Shown in pieces: positions 17,499-25,800 of a stretch of DNA of 59,024 bases. The translations under genes were made by a program, and so were the position numbers. This stretch comes from an uncultured Collinsella sp. (GTDB taxonomy: Bacteria; Actinomycetota; Coriobacteriia; Coriobacteriales; Coriobacteriaceae). The stretch covers positions 1-59,024 of the forward strand of contig CATYZE010000012.1 of NCBI GenBank assembly GCA_958415525.1, written 5' to 3'. Position 1 is the stretch's first letter. The number at the start of each line of letters is the position of its first letter. The notes beneath the pieces were generated by a model, which was not told the origin of the DNA, did not search any database, and saw nothing but the letters and a program-made list of their open reading frames with translations.

Positions 17499-18434
17499 TT
17501 AAAGCTCTACGACCTCGACGCTGTTGTAGATCTCGTCCCAGCGGTCCATGACCAGGTGGCCGGTCTTGGGATCCATGGCGTTGAGCTTGCCGCAGGTATT
17601 GGCGGTCTTGAGCACCGTGACATCGTCGGCACCAGCAGCAATGGCATGCGCAAAGCCGGCGATGGTCGAGTCGCCGGAACCCGTCGCGTTCACAGCCGCA
17701 ATCGCGGGCGTCTTGGCGCGGAACGCGCGACCCTCATGAAAGCCCACCGAACCGGCAGCGCCCATCGAAACGACAACCCAGGGGATACCGGCAAAGCGGC
17801 CATCGGCGGCAAGCGCCTCGCGCAGGGCATCGACATCATCGGTCGTAAAGGACGTACCCAGCAGGCCGTTAATCTCGGTCAGGTTGGGCTTTACGAGCTC
17901 AGGCTTAGCGTCGGACTCCAGCGCGGCCTCCAGCGATGCGCCCGAAGTGTCGAGCAGCACCTTGGCGCCCGCCTCCTCGGCAATCTTGACGAGCTCGGCA
18001 TAGTAGCCGGTATCGACGCCACGCGGCAGCGAACCCGAAAGCGTCACGACGTCCGCCTTCGCTGCAAGCTCGGCGAACTTGGCCGTAAAGGCCTCGAGCT
18101 CGGCAGGCGCAATCTGCGGGCCGCTCTCCAGCAGCTCGGTCTGATTACCCTCGTGCAGAATATTCAGGCAAATGCGCGTCTCACCGGCGATGGGCACAAA
18201 GTCGTTCTTGACTCCGTCGGCATCCATAAGCTCGGCCATATAGGCACCCATGTGGCCGCCGAGCAGGCCGGACGCGAGCACATCGTCGCCCAACTGCAGC
18301 AGCACACGGCTCACGTTGAGGCCCTTGCCGCCAGCGGTCTTTTCGGGCGTCACGCGGTTCACGTCGTCGATGATCAGCTTGTCGAGTTGATAGCGCGTAT
18401 CGATCGACGGGTTCATGGTAACGGTCAGAATCAT
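17499..18434 (-). CDS. lacC: Tagatose-6-phosphate kinase (PfkB family, LacC)
   Basis: A 311-residue PfkB-family sugar kinase. The start MILTVTMNPSIDTRY and the segments TAGGKGLNVSRVLLQLG, TLSGSLPRG, KPNLTEINGLLG and NATGSGDSTIAGFAH (catalytic Asp in GSGDS) place it in the LacC/FruK group. It phosphorylates tagatose-6-phosphate to the 1,6-bisphosphate. Sequence alone cannot exclude 1-phosphofructokinase, but it is the last gene of a lacA-lacB-lacX-lacC operon, which favours LacC. The start at 18434 is set by AGGAG six bases upstream; an ATG 15 codons earlier lacks a site. Confidence 0.88.
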   Translation of the reverse strand: MILTVTMNPSIDTRYQLDKLIIDDVNRVTPEKTAGGKGLNVSRVLLQLGDDVLASGLLGGHMGAYMAELMDADGVKNDFVPIAGETRICLNILHEGNQTELLESGPQIAPAELEAFTAKFAELAAKADVVTLSGSLPRGVDTGYYAELVKIAEEAGAKVLLDTSGASLEAALESDAKPELVKPNLTEINGLLGTSFTTDDVDALREALAADGRFAGIPWVVVSMGAAGSVGFHEGRAFRAKTPAIAAVNATGSGDSTIAGFAHAIAAGADDVTVLKTANTCGKLNAMDPKTGHLVMDRWDEIYNSVEVVEL

Positions 18435-18490
18435 ATTGAACTCCTGTTTCCGGGGCACGACGTGTGCGGCCCCAAACATACGATAGCTCG

Positions 18491-19372
18491 TTAAAGGATC
18501 TCGATCTCAAAACCGCGGGTGACAGTCTCCCCCGGCTTGGTAACCAGGCAGCCACGCTTGTGCTCCAGAATATCGTCCTCATCGGAGCAGGTGGACAGGC
18601 CGCCCCACGGTTCCACGGCCACAAAGTCGCCCTCGGGCTTGCTCCACACAATCAGGTATGGCATATCGGGGAACGTCAGGCGCACGCCCTTGTCCTCGGT
18701 TTTCTTGGTCAGCGTAACCACGCGGCTCTCGAGCACGTCAAAGATGGTCTCCGCGAAGTCGAAAAGTTCGTGGGTCAGCGGCAGGTCGTGGCCGATCATC
18801 GGGTTTTTGCTGCGATGCTCGACATCAATCAGGCCCGTCGAGGGAACGGCAGTACAGAGCTCGGCGGCCTCACGCTGATCAAAACGAAGTTCATAGTCGT
18901 CATAGGACTCGCCCTCGTCGAGCGGGCACTTAAAGCCGGGGTGACCGCCCACAAAGAATGGCATATCCTCGGTGCCCTCATTGGTCACCTCGTACGACAC
19001 GGCCACCTTAGCCGCATCGATCGTGTAGCGCGCGACGATCTTAAACGGATACGGATACTGCTCGAGCAGTTCGGCATGGTCGGCAGAGCTTAGGCTCAGC
19101 GCAACCATGTTGTCGCCCTGCTCCTCGAGCTTCCACTCCTGCTTGCGGGCAAAGCCGTGGCGGGCAAGCTTGACCTCGCGGCCGCCCATGGTCATCGCGC
19201 GGCCGTCACGAAGGCCGCCGCAAATCGGAAAGCAAATGGGCGCCTGGCCCGACCAGACCGAAGGATCGCCCTGCCACAGGTACTCGCGACCGTTGGCTTT
19301 AATCGAAGTGAACGATCCGCCAGCCGTGCTCAGTGCCACACGAACAGAACCGTTATCAAGAACAAACTCCAT
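18491..19372 (-). CDS. lacX: LacX-like aldose 1-epimerase family protein
   Basis: A 293-residue galactose-mutarotase-like protein. LacX-type features are the N-terminal LSTAGGSFTSIKANGREYLWQGDP, the ICFPICGGLRDG segment, RHGFARKQEW, GGHPGFKCPL (catalytic His) and VAVEPWGG (catalytic Glu). It sits between lacB and lacC, as lacX does next to lac genes of lactococci. Members probably interconvert anomers of sugars or sugar phosphates; the natural substrate is not proven. The ATG follows GGAAGG-like text. Confidence 0.87.
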   Translation of the reverse strand: MEFVLDNGSVRVALSTAGGSFTSIKANGREYLWQGDPSVWSGQAPICFPICGGLRDGRAMTMGGREVKLARHGFARKQEWKLEEQGDNMVALSLSSADHAELLEQYPYPFKIVARYTIDAAKVAVSYEVTNEGTEDMPFFVGGHPGFKCPLDEGESYDDYELRFDQREAAELCTAVPSTGLIDVEHRSKNPMIGHDLPLTHELFDFAETIFDVLESRVVTLTKKTEDKGVRLTFPDMPYLIVWSKPEGDFVAVEPWGGLSTCSDEDDILEHKRGCLVTKPGETVTRGFEIEIL

Positions 19373-19491
19373 AGGAGCCTTCCCTTTCGTACGCCAGCCC
19401 GCCGAGTCAGTGGGGCTGATAGAAAACCGGCCCGCGCCCCCTCACAGAAACGCGAGCCGTCAACGGACTAGTTAATTACGCCGGATACCCG

Positions 19492-20016
19492 CTAATCATG
19501 GTATTCGCCGCGGTCCCACTTCTCGAGGAACTCGTCAAAGAAGTGCGGGTCGGCCTGAGCCTCGGCGTCGGCCTTATTGCAGGCATCGATCTTGGCAATC
19601 AGGGCATCGTGCTCGGGGGTCTTCTCGTAGGGCTCCTCCAGGAAGGCAAGCATGATGTCGGCCATCAGGAACTCGCCGGTGATCTTACCGCCAAAGCCCA
19701 CGATGTTGGCGTTGAGCTCGCGACGGGCATACAGGGCAGAGGTCATGTCGCGAACCAGGGCGCAGCGAGCGCCGGGAACCTTGTTGACAGCGTTGGTGAT
19801 GCCGATACCGGTGCCGCACAGGGCCACGCCAAAGTCGGCCTTGCCGCTGGCAACAGCCTCGCCCACGGCCTTGCCGTAAATGGGATAGTGCGTGCGGCTG
19901 TGGCTGTAGGTACCGCAGTCGAGCACCTGGTAGCCGGCCTGCTCCAGGCGGTCGGCCAGATAGATCTTCTCGTCCGTAACGATATGGTCGCAACCGATTG
20001 CGATGGTCTTCTTCAT
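19492..20016 (-). CDS. lacB: Galactose-6-phosphate isomerase subunit LacB
   Basis: A 174-residue RpiB/LacAB-family subunit, close to the usual 171. Signatures are IAIGCDHIVTDEK, DCGTYSHSRTHYPIYGKAVGEAV, ALCGTGIGITNAVNKVPGARCALV and ANIVGFGGKITGEFL. The active-site Cys of CGTGIG is in this subunit, as in other LacB. With LacA it converts galactose-6-phosphate to tagatose-6-phosphate. It follows lacA by 63 bases and precedes lacX. Confidence 0.95.
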   Translation of the reverse strand: MKKTIAIGCDHIVTDEKIYLADRLEQAGYQVLDCGTYSHSRTHYPIYGKAVGEAVASGKADFGVALCGTGIGITNAVNKVPGARCALVRDMTSALYARRELNANIVGFGGKITGEFLMADIMLAFLEEPYEKTPEHDALIAKIDACNKADAEAQADPHFFDEFLEKWDRGEYHD

Positions 20017-20079
20017 CAGAACGTCCTTTCGTCTGAATTCACAAGTTGAGGTAGAAGTTCGAGTTCTCGGTGGCTCTCG

Positions 20080-20508
20080 TTAGGCCATCTTGTTGAGCAT
20101 GTCGACACGGATCTGATGACGACCGCCGGCGTACTGGGCGCGCAGGAACTCGCGGGCGATCTTCTTGGCGACCTCGGTGCCCACAACGCCCGGGCCCATG
20201 GTGACCATGCGCGAGCCGTTGTGCTCGCGGGTCATGTAGGCGGAGCGCTCGTCGGAAATGTTGGCGACGACCATGCCCTTCATCTTGACGGCGGCCATAT
20301 AGGAGCCGACGCCGTACTTATCGAAGGCAAAGCCCTGGGAATCCTTGTGCTCCAGCAGGTCCTTGGCGACGGCGGTCGCGGAATCGACATAGTCCGCGGC
20401 AGGGATCTCGGAATAGTCGACGACCTCGTGACCGTCGGCGATGAGCATCTCCTTGATGGACTCCTTCATCGACATACCGTCGGCATCGGAAGCGATTACA
20501 ACCCTCAT
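20080..20508 (-). CDS. lacA: Galactose-6-phosphate isomerase subunit LacA
   Basis: A 142-residue subunit matching LacA length. It starts MRVVIASDADGMSMKESI and carries AFDKYGVGSYMAAVKMKGMVVA in place of the catalytic CGTG loop of LacB, then HNGSRMVTMGPGVVG. LacA and LacB act as a heteromultimer. First gene of the lacA-lacB-lacX-lacC operon, preceded by AAGGAGG. A LacR-like direct repeat lies at 20617-20632 and a TGTTC-N6-GAACA inverted repeat at 20661-20676, both upstream. Confidence 0.95.
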   Translation of the reverse strand: MRVVIASDADGMSMKESIKEMLIADGHEVVDYSEIPAADYVDSATAVAKDLLEHKDSQGFAFDKYGVGSYMAAVKMKGMVVANISDERSAYMTREHNGSRMVTMGPGVVGTEVAKKIAREFLRAQYAGGRHQIRVDMLNKMA

Positions 20509-20616
20509 GACATCCTCCTTGAGAGATACGCAGGTGCGTAGTTTCTGTTTGGAAGTGTTGAATCGCGCTCAGGTCCGGGCATCTGAATGTGCGGTTCTTC
20601 ACTGTTCATGTTTATT

Positions 20617-20709
20617 TGAACACATTCGAACAACGACTGCAACAACTATTTGTTTATCTTTGTTCTTTTTTGAACAATTACCGTTCGCGGGTGTTTGTTG
20701 ACCGTTTGG
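20617..20709. promoter_or_regulatory. lacA control region
   Basis: TGAACACATTCGAACA (20617-20632) is a direct repeat of (C/T)GAACA with a 10-bp period, as in DeoR-family sites; 12 bases of it (GAACACATTCGA) recur upstream of gatA. TGTTCTTTTTTGAACA (20661-20676) is an inverted repeat. ACCGTT-N15-ACCGTT spans 20680-20706. The rest of the 305-base gap holds only the terminator of the next gene. Confidence 0.65.
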
Positions 20710-20745
20710 GCCTGACGGAGGCGTGAGCGGTCACGCACTCAACAA

Positions 20746-20780
20746 AAAGGGCGACCGAGAACGCATCTCGGTCGCCCTTT
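20746..20780 (-). terminator. Terminator after the 333-residue membrane protein gene
   Basis: 15-bp perfect stem AAAGGGCGACCGAGA / TCTCGGTCGCCCTTT with A-run before and T after; it could act on both strands. Confidence 0.85.
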
Positions 20781-20813
20781 CGGAGATATGGATCAGCAAA
20801 ACGATCCTTTTAG

Positions 20814-21815
20814 CTACTCAGTCTGCCCGCCCTTCTTGACGTGCTTGGAGGGGGCGCTCAGAAAACGACCCGTCAGATAGTTCGTGGGACCGGAGATATC
20901 GATCCCCAGCAGTACGTGCCCAAGCCACAAGAATGCAGCAAGCACCAGCAGCGGAATCACGCACGAAGTCACAATCATCACGATGACACCTTCGATGAGA
21001 TCAGTCACCTGCTGGACAACCTCGTCGGTCATCGACTTGGCGCTATCGGTCACCGAAGTCAGCAGACTCGAGGCGCCTTCGGTCAGTTGCTCAAGCACGT
21101 TTTTGTCTGACTTTGCTTCAGATTTCTTTTTGCTCTTTGACGAGCTCGCCTCAGCCGCGCCTGTCGCCTTTTGCTCGGCCTGCTCGATGCTCACCTGGTA
21201 CGTCTCGTCGACTTTTTGCGATACCCACACGCTTGCGGGCACCAACGCCATGCCGATCATGGCAACCACCAGCACGCGTGTTGCCACGCGGCGCAGGACG
21301 GCGCTGGTGCTCCAGCGTCCGTGAATGCCAAGCGACACCGCGAAGAGTACGAGCGAGAACGGGATTAGGATGCCCAAGCCCACCGACCATAATATAGTGA
21401 GCAGGTATTTCTCGAGGTACAGCACGGCAAGCACGATGCCTAAGTTGCCCGAAAGCTGTGCGAGTTGCTCAGCCACCGGTGTTCCCGTGTCGCCCGGCAG
21501 CGCGGTAATGCCCGCAGACAGCGCCACGCACGACGTCGTGAGCGCCAACACGTTGCCCTTCTTTTGGTCGATGACCTCGATAGTTGAGTCCCAGGTCTTG
21601 GTGTCGGCAAAATGCGGACGAGCGACAAAGCCCGATAGAAGCGCCAGTACCACGAGCGCAACGATGAACCCGATCTGCAACTTTTTGTTTGCACACACGA
21701 CATCGGACAGGCTAGGCTGCAGTTCGGCCACCGTCGTATGCTCGGTAATTTGGACGGGGCGCCCGTGAGCCATCTCGCCCGCACCTCTCTTTTGAATCGA
21801 TCCGTTGTCCGGCAT
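20814..21815 (-). CDS. Unknown multi-pass membrane protein
   Basis: A 333-residue protein I cannot assign to a family. Hydrophobic segments lie near residues 48-66, 88-105, 122-140, 143-163 and 183-202; then a long charged, Ser/Lys-rich stretch (about 212-245, SSSKSKKKSEAKSDKN) and an amphipathic region (TEGASSLLTSVTDSAKSMTDEV), followed by a final segment near 275-305. GAGGAGG precedes the ATG at 7 bases. It stands alone between lacA and the PTS IIA gene, with its own terminator. It could be a sensor or envelope protein; no function is claimed. Confidence 0.8.
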   Translation of the reverse strand: MPDNGSIQKRGAGEMAHGRPVQITEHTTVAELQPSLSDVVCANKKLQIGFIVALVVLALLSGFVARPHFADTKTWDSTIEVIDQKKGNVLALTTSCVALSAGITALPGDTGTPVAEQLAQLSGNLGIVLAVLYLEKYLLTILWSVGLGILIPFSLVLFAVSLGIHGRWSTSAVLRRVATRVLVVAMIGMALVPASVWVSQKVDETYQVSIEQAEQKATGAAEASSSKSKKKSEAKSDKNVLEQLTEGASSLLTSVTDSAKSMTDEVVQQVTDLIEGVIVMIVTSCVIPLLVLAAFLWLGHVLLGIDISGPTNYLTGRFLSAPSKHVKKGGQTE

Positions 21816-21939
21816 TTGGATACCTCCTCATTCCGGCCTGTATTGCGGATGGAAGTATACCCAGCGAGCGAAGAACCGAACGGCAGGGTGGGCGTTTGAC
21901 CCAAGAGTGTCCCCAATGACTAGTTGATGACTAAGGACT

Positions 21940-21972
21940 GTCCCTAACTGCCGGCAGAAAAGGAACGTCCCT
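21940..21972 (+). repeat. GTCCC..CCGGCAG..CGTCCCT repeat, copy 3
   Basis: Copy with GTCCCTAACTGCCGGCAG at the start and CGTCCCT at the end, next to the terminator of the IIA gene. Confidence 0.7.
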
Positions 21973-21984
21973 AAGTGCCGCAAA

Positions 21985-22018
21985 AAAGCCCTGTCGCGGG
22001 GTTGCGACAGGGCTTTTG
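21985..22018 (-). terminator. Terminator after the PTS IIA gene
   Basis: 14-bp stem AAAAGCCCTGTCGC / GCGACAGGGCTTTT with six A on the plus strand ahead (T-run on the minus strand). Confidence 0.9.
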
Positions 22019-22044
22019 GAAGGGGACTTGGTTGTGAGAGCTCG

Positions 22045-22383
22045 TTAGGCGAGCTTAGCCTCGAGTGCGGCGATGCGCTTGTAGGCATCGATGGTAAAGC
22101 GGGTCTGCTTCTCCAGGATCATGGTGGTCATCAGGGTGTCCTGAGCGTGAGCCATGATGAAGGTCATCTCCATCTCGCCACCGCCGGCCTCCTGCGAAAG
22201 CAGCTTGGTCTGCGTGTCGTGAGCACCGATGAGCGCGTCGCTGGCATCCTTGTGCAGCTGCTCGGCCTTCTCAAAGTCACCCTCGCGGGCAGCATCGAGT
22301 GCAGCGAGCAGGTCGGTCTGGGCGTCACCCGCGTATGCGACGATCTCGAATCCAACCATCGAGATTTCTTCTTTGGTTGCCAT
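22045..22383 (-). CDS. lacF: PTS lactose/cellobiose-family IIA component (LacF-like)
   Basis: A 112-residue helical-bundle IIA. The phosphorylated His is H79 in FIMAHAQDTLMT; the family Asp of the QTDLLAAL helix is present. It takes the phosphate from HPr and passes it to a IIB Cys. It is transcribed alone. The three IICB proteins in this window (23959, 30507 and 33887) have no IIA of their own nearby, so this gene probably serves all three; that is inference. Upstream are a LacR-like site (22551-22566) and an ACCGTT direct repeat (22508-22537, minus). Confidence 0.93.
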   Translation of the reverse strand: MATKEEISMVGFEIVAYAGDAQTDLLAALDAAREGDFEKAEQLHKDASDALIGAHDTQTKLLSQEAGGGEMEMTFIMAHAQDTLMTTMILEKQTRFTIDAYKRIAALEAKLA

Positions 22384-22507
22384 ATTGCGTTCCTTTCACA
22401 TATGAACCAATGGAGAGCATCGCGTCCGGGCATACGCGCTGCGTTGTGTATGCCAGAAACATTAACATTCAAACAAAAAAGAACAATCCAAAACGCATTT
22501 TTGAGCT

Positions 22508-22566
22508 ATGAACGGTCGATTTTCGCCCGTGAACGGTTTCTAAACCATTTCAAACAATATCGAACA
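22508..22566. promoter_or_regulatory. Control region of the PTS IIA gene
   Basis: AACGGT at 22511 and 22532, 21 bp apart, read on the minus strand as ACCGTTCAC-N12-ACCGTTCAT. CAAACAATATCGAACA (22551-22566) is a 10-bp-period direct repeat; 14 of its bases are identical to a site at 28851-28864 before the second LacG gene. Confidence 0.6.
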
Positions 22567-22597
22567 TAACGAGCTGCAACCCAAACAGGTCCGCACC

Positions 22598-23602
22598 CTA
22601 GCGCAAACCGCGTACCGTATCGCCCTCGATGAGCACGCCGGGGATCAGCATATGCTCCACGCCGGCCACGACGCCCTCGGCGCCGGCAATCTTGTCGACC
22701 GCCCACATGCCAACGCGCTTGTTATCAAAGCGCACCGTAGTTAAATGTCGATCGGGCACGATATCGCCCAGGCTATCGTCAACGCCCACCACGCTCACGT
22801 CCTCGGGCACGCGCTTCCCGCGCGACTCGAGCCCGCGAATGCAGCCATAGGCCATAGCATCGTTCGAAGCATAGATAGCCGTGCATGTCGGATCGTCCGC
22901 CAGAGCCTGCCCGGCGGCATACCCACTCTGCGCCGTCCAGTCGCCACGAACAAGCCGCGGCGGCTCAATGCCATGCACACGCAGGGTCTCGCGCCAGCCC
23001 TCCTCGCGCTGCATGCCCGAAAGCGAACGCTCGGGGCACGAGATAAAGTGCACCGTCTTGTGCCCCTGCCCCAGCAAGTACTCAACCACCTGACGCGAGC
23101 AATCGAACTGGTCGTTATCGACCGTCGAGCACAGCGGGTGCTCCAGCATGGTAACGAGCACCGTCTGCATGCCGGGCAGCGGCTCAAAGGTGCCAAAGTC
23201 TGCCGGCATACGGTTCATTATTACGACCATGCCGTCCACCGGCAGCGCACTCATGCGCGACGACGCACTCTCGAGGGTATAGGGATGTCCATCTACTTTA
23301 GTAAGGGTGATGGCATAGCCGTGCTTGTCAGCCGCAGCGGCAAAGCCCTCCATGCGGTCGAGGTTTCCGGTGCCGGTGATATTGAACATGGCGACGCCGA
23401 CGGTCTTGAACTTGCCGCGGCGCAGCGACCGGCCGGCAAAGTTGGGTCGATATCCGAGCTCGCGCATGGCGGCGCGCACGCGCTCCTTGGTCTCGGGACG
23501 TACACTGGGCGAATCGTGCACGGTGCGCGAGACCGTCTGCTCCGAGACGCCCGCAAGACGTGCCACGTCCTTAACGGATACCGATTTTTTAACAGCGGCC
23601 AT
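22598..23602 (-). CDS. LacI family repressor of PTS/LacG cluster 1
   Basis: A 334-residue LacI protein. Helix-turn-helix SVKDVARLAGVSEQTVSRTVHD (about 8-29), hinge FAGRSLRRGK, sensor domain from about 60 with SVVGVDDSLGD and LTTVRFDN. Recognition-helix start EQ. It is divergent from the IICB gene at 23959, with TGTTAACGTTGCCAT-type sites between them. Ribosome site is weak (GAAAGA). Confidence 0.92.
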   Translation of the reverse strand: MAAVKKSVSVKDVARLAGVSEQTVSRTVHDSPSVRPETKERVRAAMRELGYRPNFAGRSLRRGKFKTVGVAMFNITGTGNLDRMEGFAAAADKHGYAITLTKVDGHPYTLESASSRMSALPVDGMVVIMNRMPADFGTFEPLPGMQTVLVTMLEHPLCSTVDNDQFDCSRQVVEYLLGQGHKTVHFISCPERSLSGMQREEGWRETLRVHGIEPPRLVRGDWTAQSGYAAGQALADDPTCTAIYASNDAMAYGCIRGLESRGKRVPEDVSVVGVDDSLGDIVPDRHLTTVRFDNKRVGMWAVDKIAGAEGVVAGVEHMLIPGVLIEGDTVRGLR

Positions 23603-23692
23603 AGGTCGATCTTTCTATGTCAACGATGCCATCGCGGGCATCCCAACAGACAAAATGAACGCCTCCAAGTATATCCAACGCCTCCCCCGCCA

Positions 23693-23925
23693 TACGCTCA
23701 CCACCCAAAACCTACCGTTCACCGACAATCCTGCGTCCCCGAACGGTTTTTGTCGCCCAAATGTTAACGTTGCCATTGTGCAAACACAGAGCCACCGGGC
23801 GGCTCAAACGTTTACGCGCAAGGAATCGACGGTCCATAGGCACAGGGGCCACCGGTTCGCGTCTTTTTTTGTATCACAAAATGGCAACGTCAACATTTTG
23901 GCAAACAAGGTCCAAACGTTACCAT
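23693..23925. promoter_or_regulatory. Control region of PTS/LacG cluster 1
   Basis: TGTTAACGTTGCCAT (23762-23776, +) and ATGGCAACGTCAACA (23881-23895, the same site inverted with one change) lie 119 bp apart; a partial AACGTTACCAT is at 23915-23925. A weak member of the ACCGTT direct-repeat family is at 23693-23722 (TACGCT-N15-ACCGTT). Confidence 0.6.
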
Positions 23926-23958
23926 CGTTGCTAACCCACCGACTCTTAGGAGCTTTGC

Positions 23959-25734
23959 ATGGAGCAACTCATCGCCACCATCGAAAAGGGCCAGCCCCTT
24001 TTCAACGCGATCGCCCGCAACAAGTACCTCAAGGCGATCCGCGACGGCTTTATCTCCGTCATCCCCATCATCATCTTCTCGTCCATCTTCTGCCTGGTGG
24101 CCTCGGTCCCCAACATCTGGGGTTTCTACTGGCCCGATGACATCAACAACGCTCTGTGGAAGTGCTACAACTACTCCATGGGCATCCTGGCCATCGCCTG
24201 CGCCGCCACCACCGCCAAGCACTTCGCCGACGCTCAGAACCGCGATCTGCCCAAGAATAACCAGATCAACTTCATCTCCTGCATGTGCGCGGCCATCATC
24301 GGCTTCCTGCTGCTCTCGAGCGACACGATCTCCACGGACGCCGCCAGCGGCTTCAACACCACCTACCTGGGTTCCAAGGGCCTGCTGACCGCCTTCATCG
24401 CTGCGTTTGTGACCGGCATCATCTACAAGTTCTTCATTAAGCGCAACATCACCGTCAAGATGCCCGAGCAGGTTCCGCCCAACATCTCGCAGACCTTTAA
24501 GGACATCATCCCCTTCTCCGTCTGCATCACCGTCTTTTGGGTCTTTGACATCGTCTTCCGCTCTGCCTTTGGCTTCTGCTTTGCCCAGGGCGTCATCCAG
24601 GTGTTCCAGCCCCTGTTCACCGCTGCCGACGGCTACATCGGCCTCGCTGTGATCTACGGCGCTATGAGCCTCTTCTGGTTCGTCGGCGTCCACGGCCCCT
24701 CGATCGTCGAGCCTGCCATCGCCGCCGCCCTCGTTGCCAACATGACCGACAACCTGGCTGCTTACCAGGCCGGTCAGCACGCTTCTGCCGTCCTGACGCA
24801 GGGCGCCCAGTACTTCGTCGTCTGCATGGGCGGCACCGGCGCCACGCTCGTCCTCGTCTTCATGTTCTGCTTCCTGGCTAAGTCCCAGGAGATGCGTGCG
24901 GTCGGTAAGGCCTCCATCGTCCCGGTCTGCTTCGCCGTCAACGAGCCGCTGCTGTTCGCCGCGCCCATCGTGCTCAACCCCGTCTTCTTTGTCCCGTTTG
25001 TCTTTGCCCCGATCGCCAACGTCTGGATCCTCAAGGTCTTTATCGACTTCCTGGGCATGAACGGCTTTATGTACACCCTGCCCTGGACCGTCCCCGGCCC
25101 CATCGGTACCATCATGGGCCTGGGCTTCCAGCCGCTCGCTTTTGTGATGCTCGCCATCATCCTGGTCGTCGACTTCCTTCTGTACTACCCGTTCTTCCGT
25201 GCCTATGACGCCCAGAAGTGCGCCGAGGAGGCCGAGATTTCCCAGGAGGAGCTCGCCGCCAAGAACGCCGAGAAGGCTGCCAAGCTCAACGACGCCTTCC
25301 AGGGCAAGGCCGATGCCAAGAGCGTTGCCGACGGCGCCGCTGCCGAGGCCGTAAAGGCCGACGCCTCCCCCGCCGCTGCAGCCCCCGCTGCCGAGGCCAC
25401 GGCCGCCAGCGACCTCAACGGCAAGCGCGTGCTCGTGCTCTGCCAGGGTGGCGGCACCTCGGGCCTGCTGGCCAACGCACTGGCCAAGGCCGCCAAGGAG
25501 CGCGGTATCGACCTGGAGACCGCTGCCGACGCCTATGGCAACCACGTGGATATGCTCCCCGACTTTGACCTGGTCGTCCTGGCCCCGCAGGCCGCGAGCT
25601 ACCTCGCCGACCTGCAGAAGGACTGCGAGCGCGTGGGCAACAAGTGCGTCGCCTGCCGCGGCAAGCAGTACATCGAGCTCTCCCAGAACGGCGACAAGTC
25701 TCTCGCCTTCGTCTCCGAGCAACTCTCGAAGTAA
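23959..25734 (+). CDS. PTS lactose-family IICB component (LacE-like), cluster 1
   Basis: A 591-residue permease. Residues 1-420 are the IIC domain with ten or so membrane segments and the family motifs FWFVGVHGPSIVEP and CFAVNEPLLFAAP (substrate site). An Ala/Glu-rich linker (about 420-485) leads to the IIB domain (about 488-591) with phospho-Cys in VLVLCQGGGTSGLLANAL. It imports and phosphorylates a beta-galactoside or similar disaccharide. AGGAG precedes the ATG. A LacG gene follows after 66 bases containing a hairpin. No IIA is encoded beside it. Confidence 0.93.
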   Translation: MEQLIATIEKGQPLFNAIARNKYLKAIRDGFISVIPIIIFSSIFCLVASVPNIWGFYWPDDINNALWKCYNYSMGILAIACAATTAKHFADAQNRDLPKNNQINFISCMCAAIIGFLLLSSDTISTDAASGFNTTYLGSKGLLTAFIAAFVTGIIYKFFIKRNITVKMPEQVPPNISQTFKDIIPFSVCITVFWVFDIVFRSAFGFCFAQGVIQVFQPLFTAADGYIGLAVIYGAMSLFWFVGVHGPSIVEPAIAAALVANMTDNLAAYQAGQHASAVLTQGAQYFVVCMGGTGATLVLVFMFCFLAKSQEMRAVGKASIVPVCFAVNEPLLFAAPIVLNPVFFVPFVFAPIANVWILKVFIDFLGMNGFMYTLPWTVPGPIGTIMGLGFQPLAFVMLAIILVVDFLLYYPFFRAYDAQKCAEEAEISQEELAAKNAEKAAKLNDAFQGKADAKSVADGAAAEAVKADASPAAAAPAAEATAASDLNGKRVLVLCQGGGTSGLLANALAKAAKERGIDLETAADAYGNHVDMLPDFDLVVLAPQAASYLADLQKDCERVGNKCVACRGKQYIELSQNGDKSLAFVSEQLSK

Positions 25735-25743
25735 GTAACGCCT

Positions 25744-25777
25744 AGGGCCAGCCGACCATCCAAGACCGGCTGGCCCT
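25744..25777 (+). other. Intercistronic hairpin between IICB and LacG genes
   Basis: 11-bp stem AGGGCCAGCCG / CGGCTGGCCCT without a proper T-run. Similar hairpins sit between the PTS and LacG genes of the other two clusters, so it probably sets mRNA stability or differential expression. Confidence 0.6.
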
Positions 25778-25800
25778 TCGATTTAGACGATTGGATCATC

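Noticed and set aside
17270..17551. 93-codon frame starting MSQTAGRKGTSL
   Set aside because: It starts in the dispersed repeat and overlaps lacC; the same peptide start at 15759 reflects the shared DNA repeat.
23890..25722. 610-codon open frame on the minus strand opposite the cluster 1 IICB
   Set aside because: Long antisense frames opposite GC-rich genes are common; the Gly/Asp/Glu/His-rich composition and the clear PTS gene on the plus strand rule it out. The same holds for 30267-32078 and 34019-35791.
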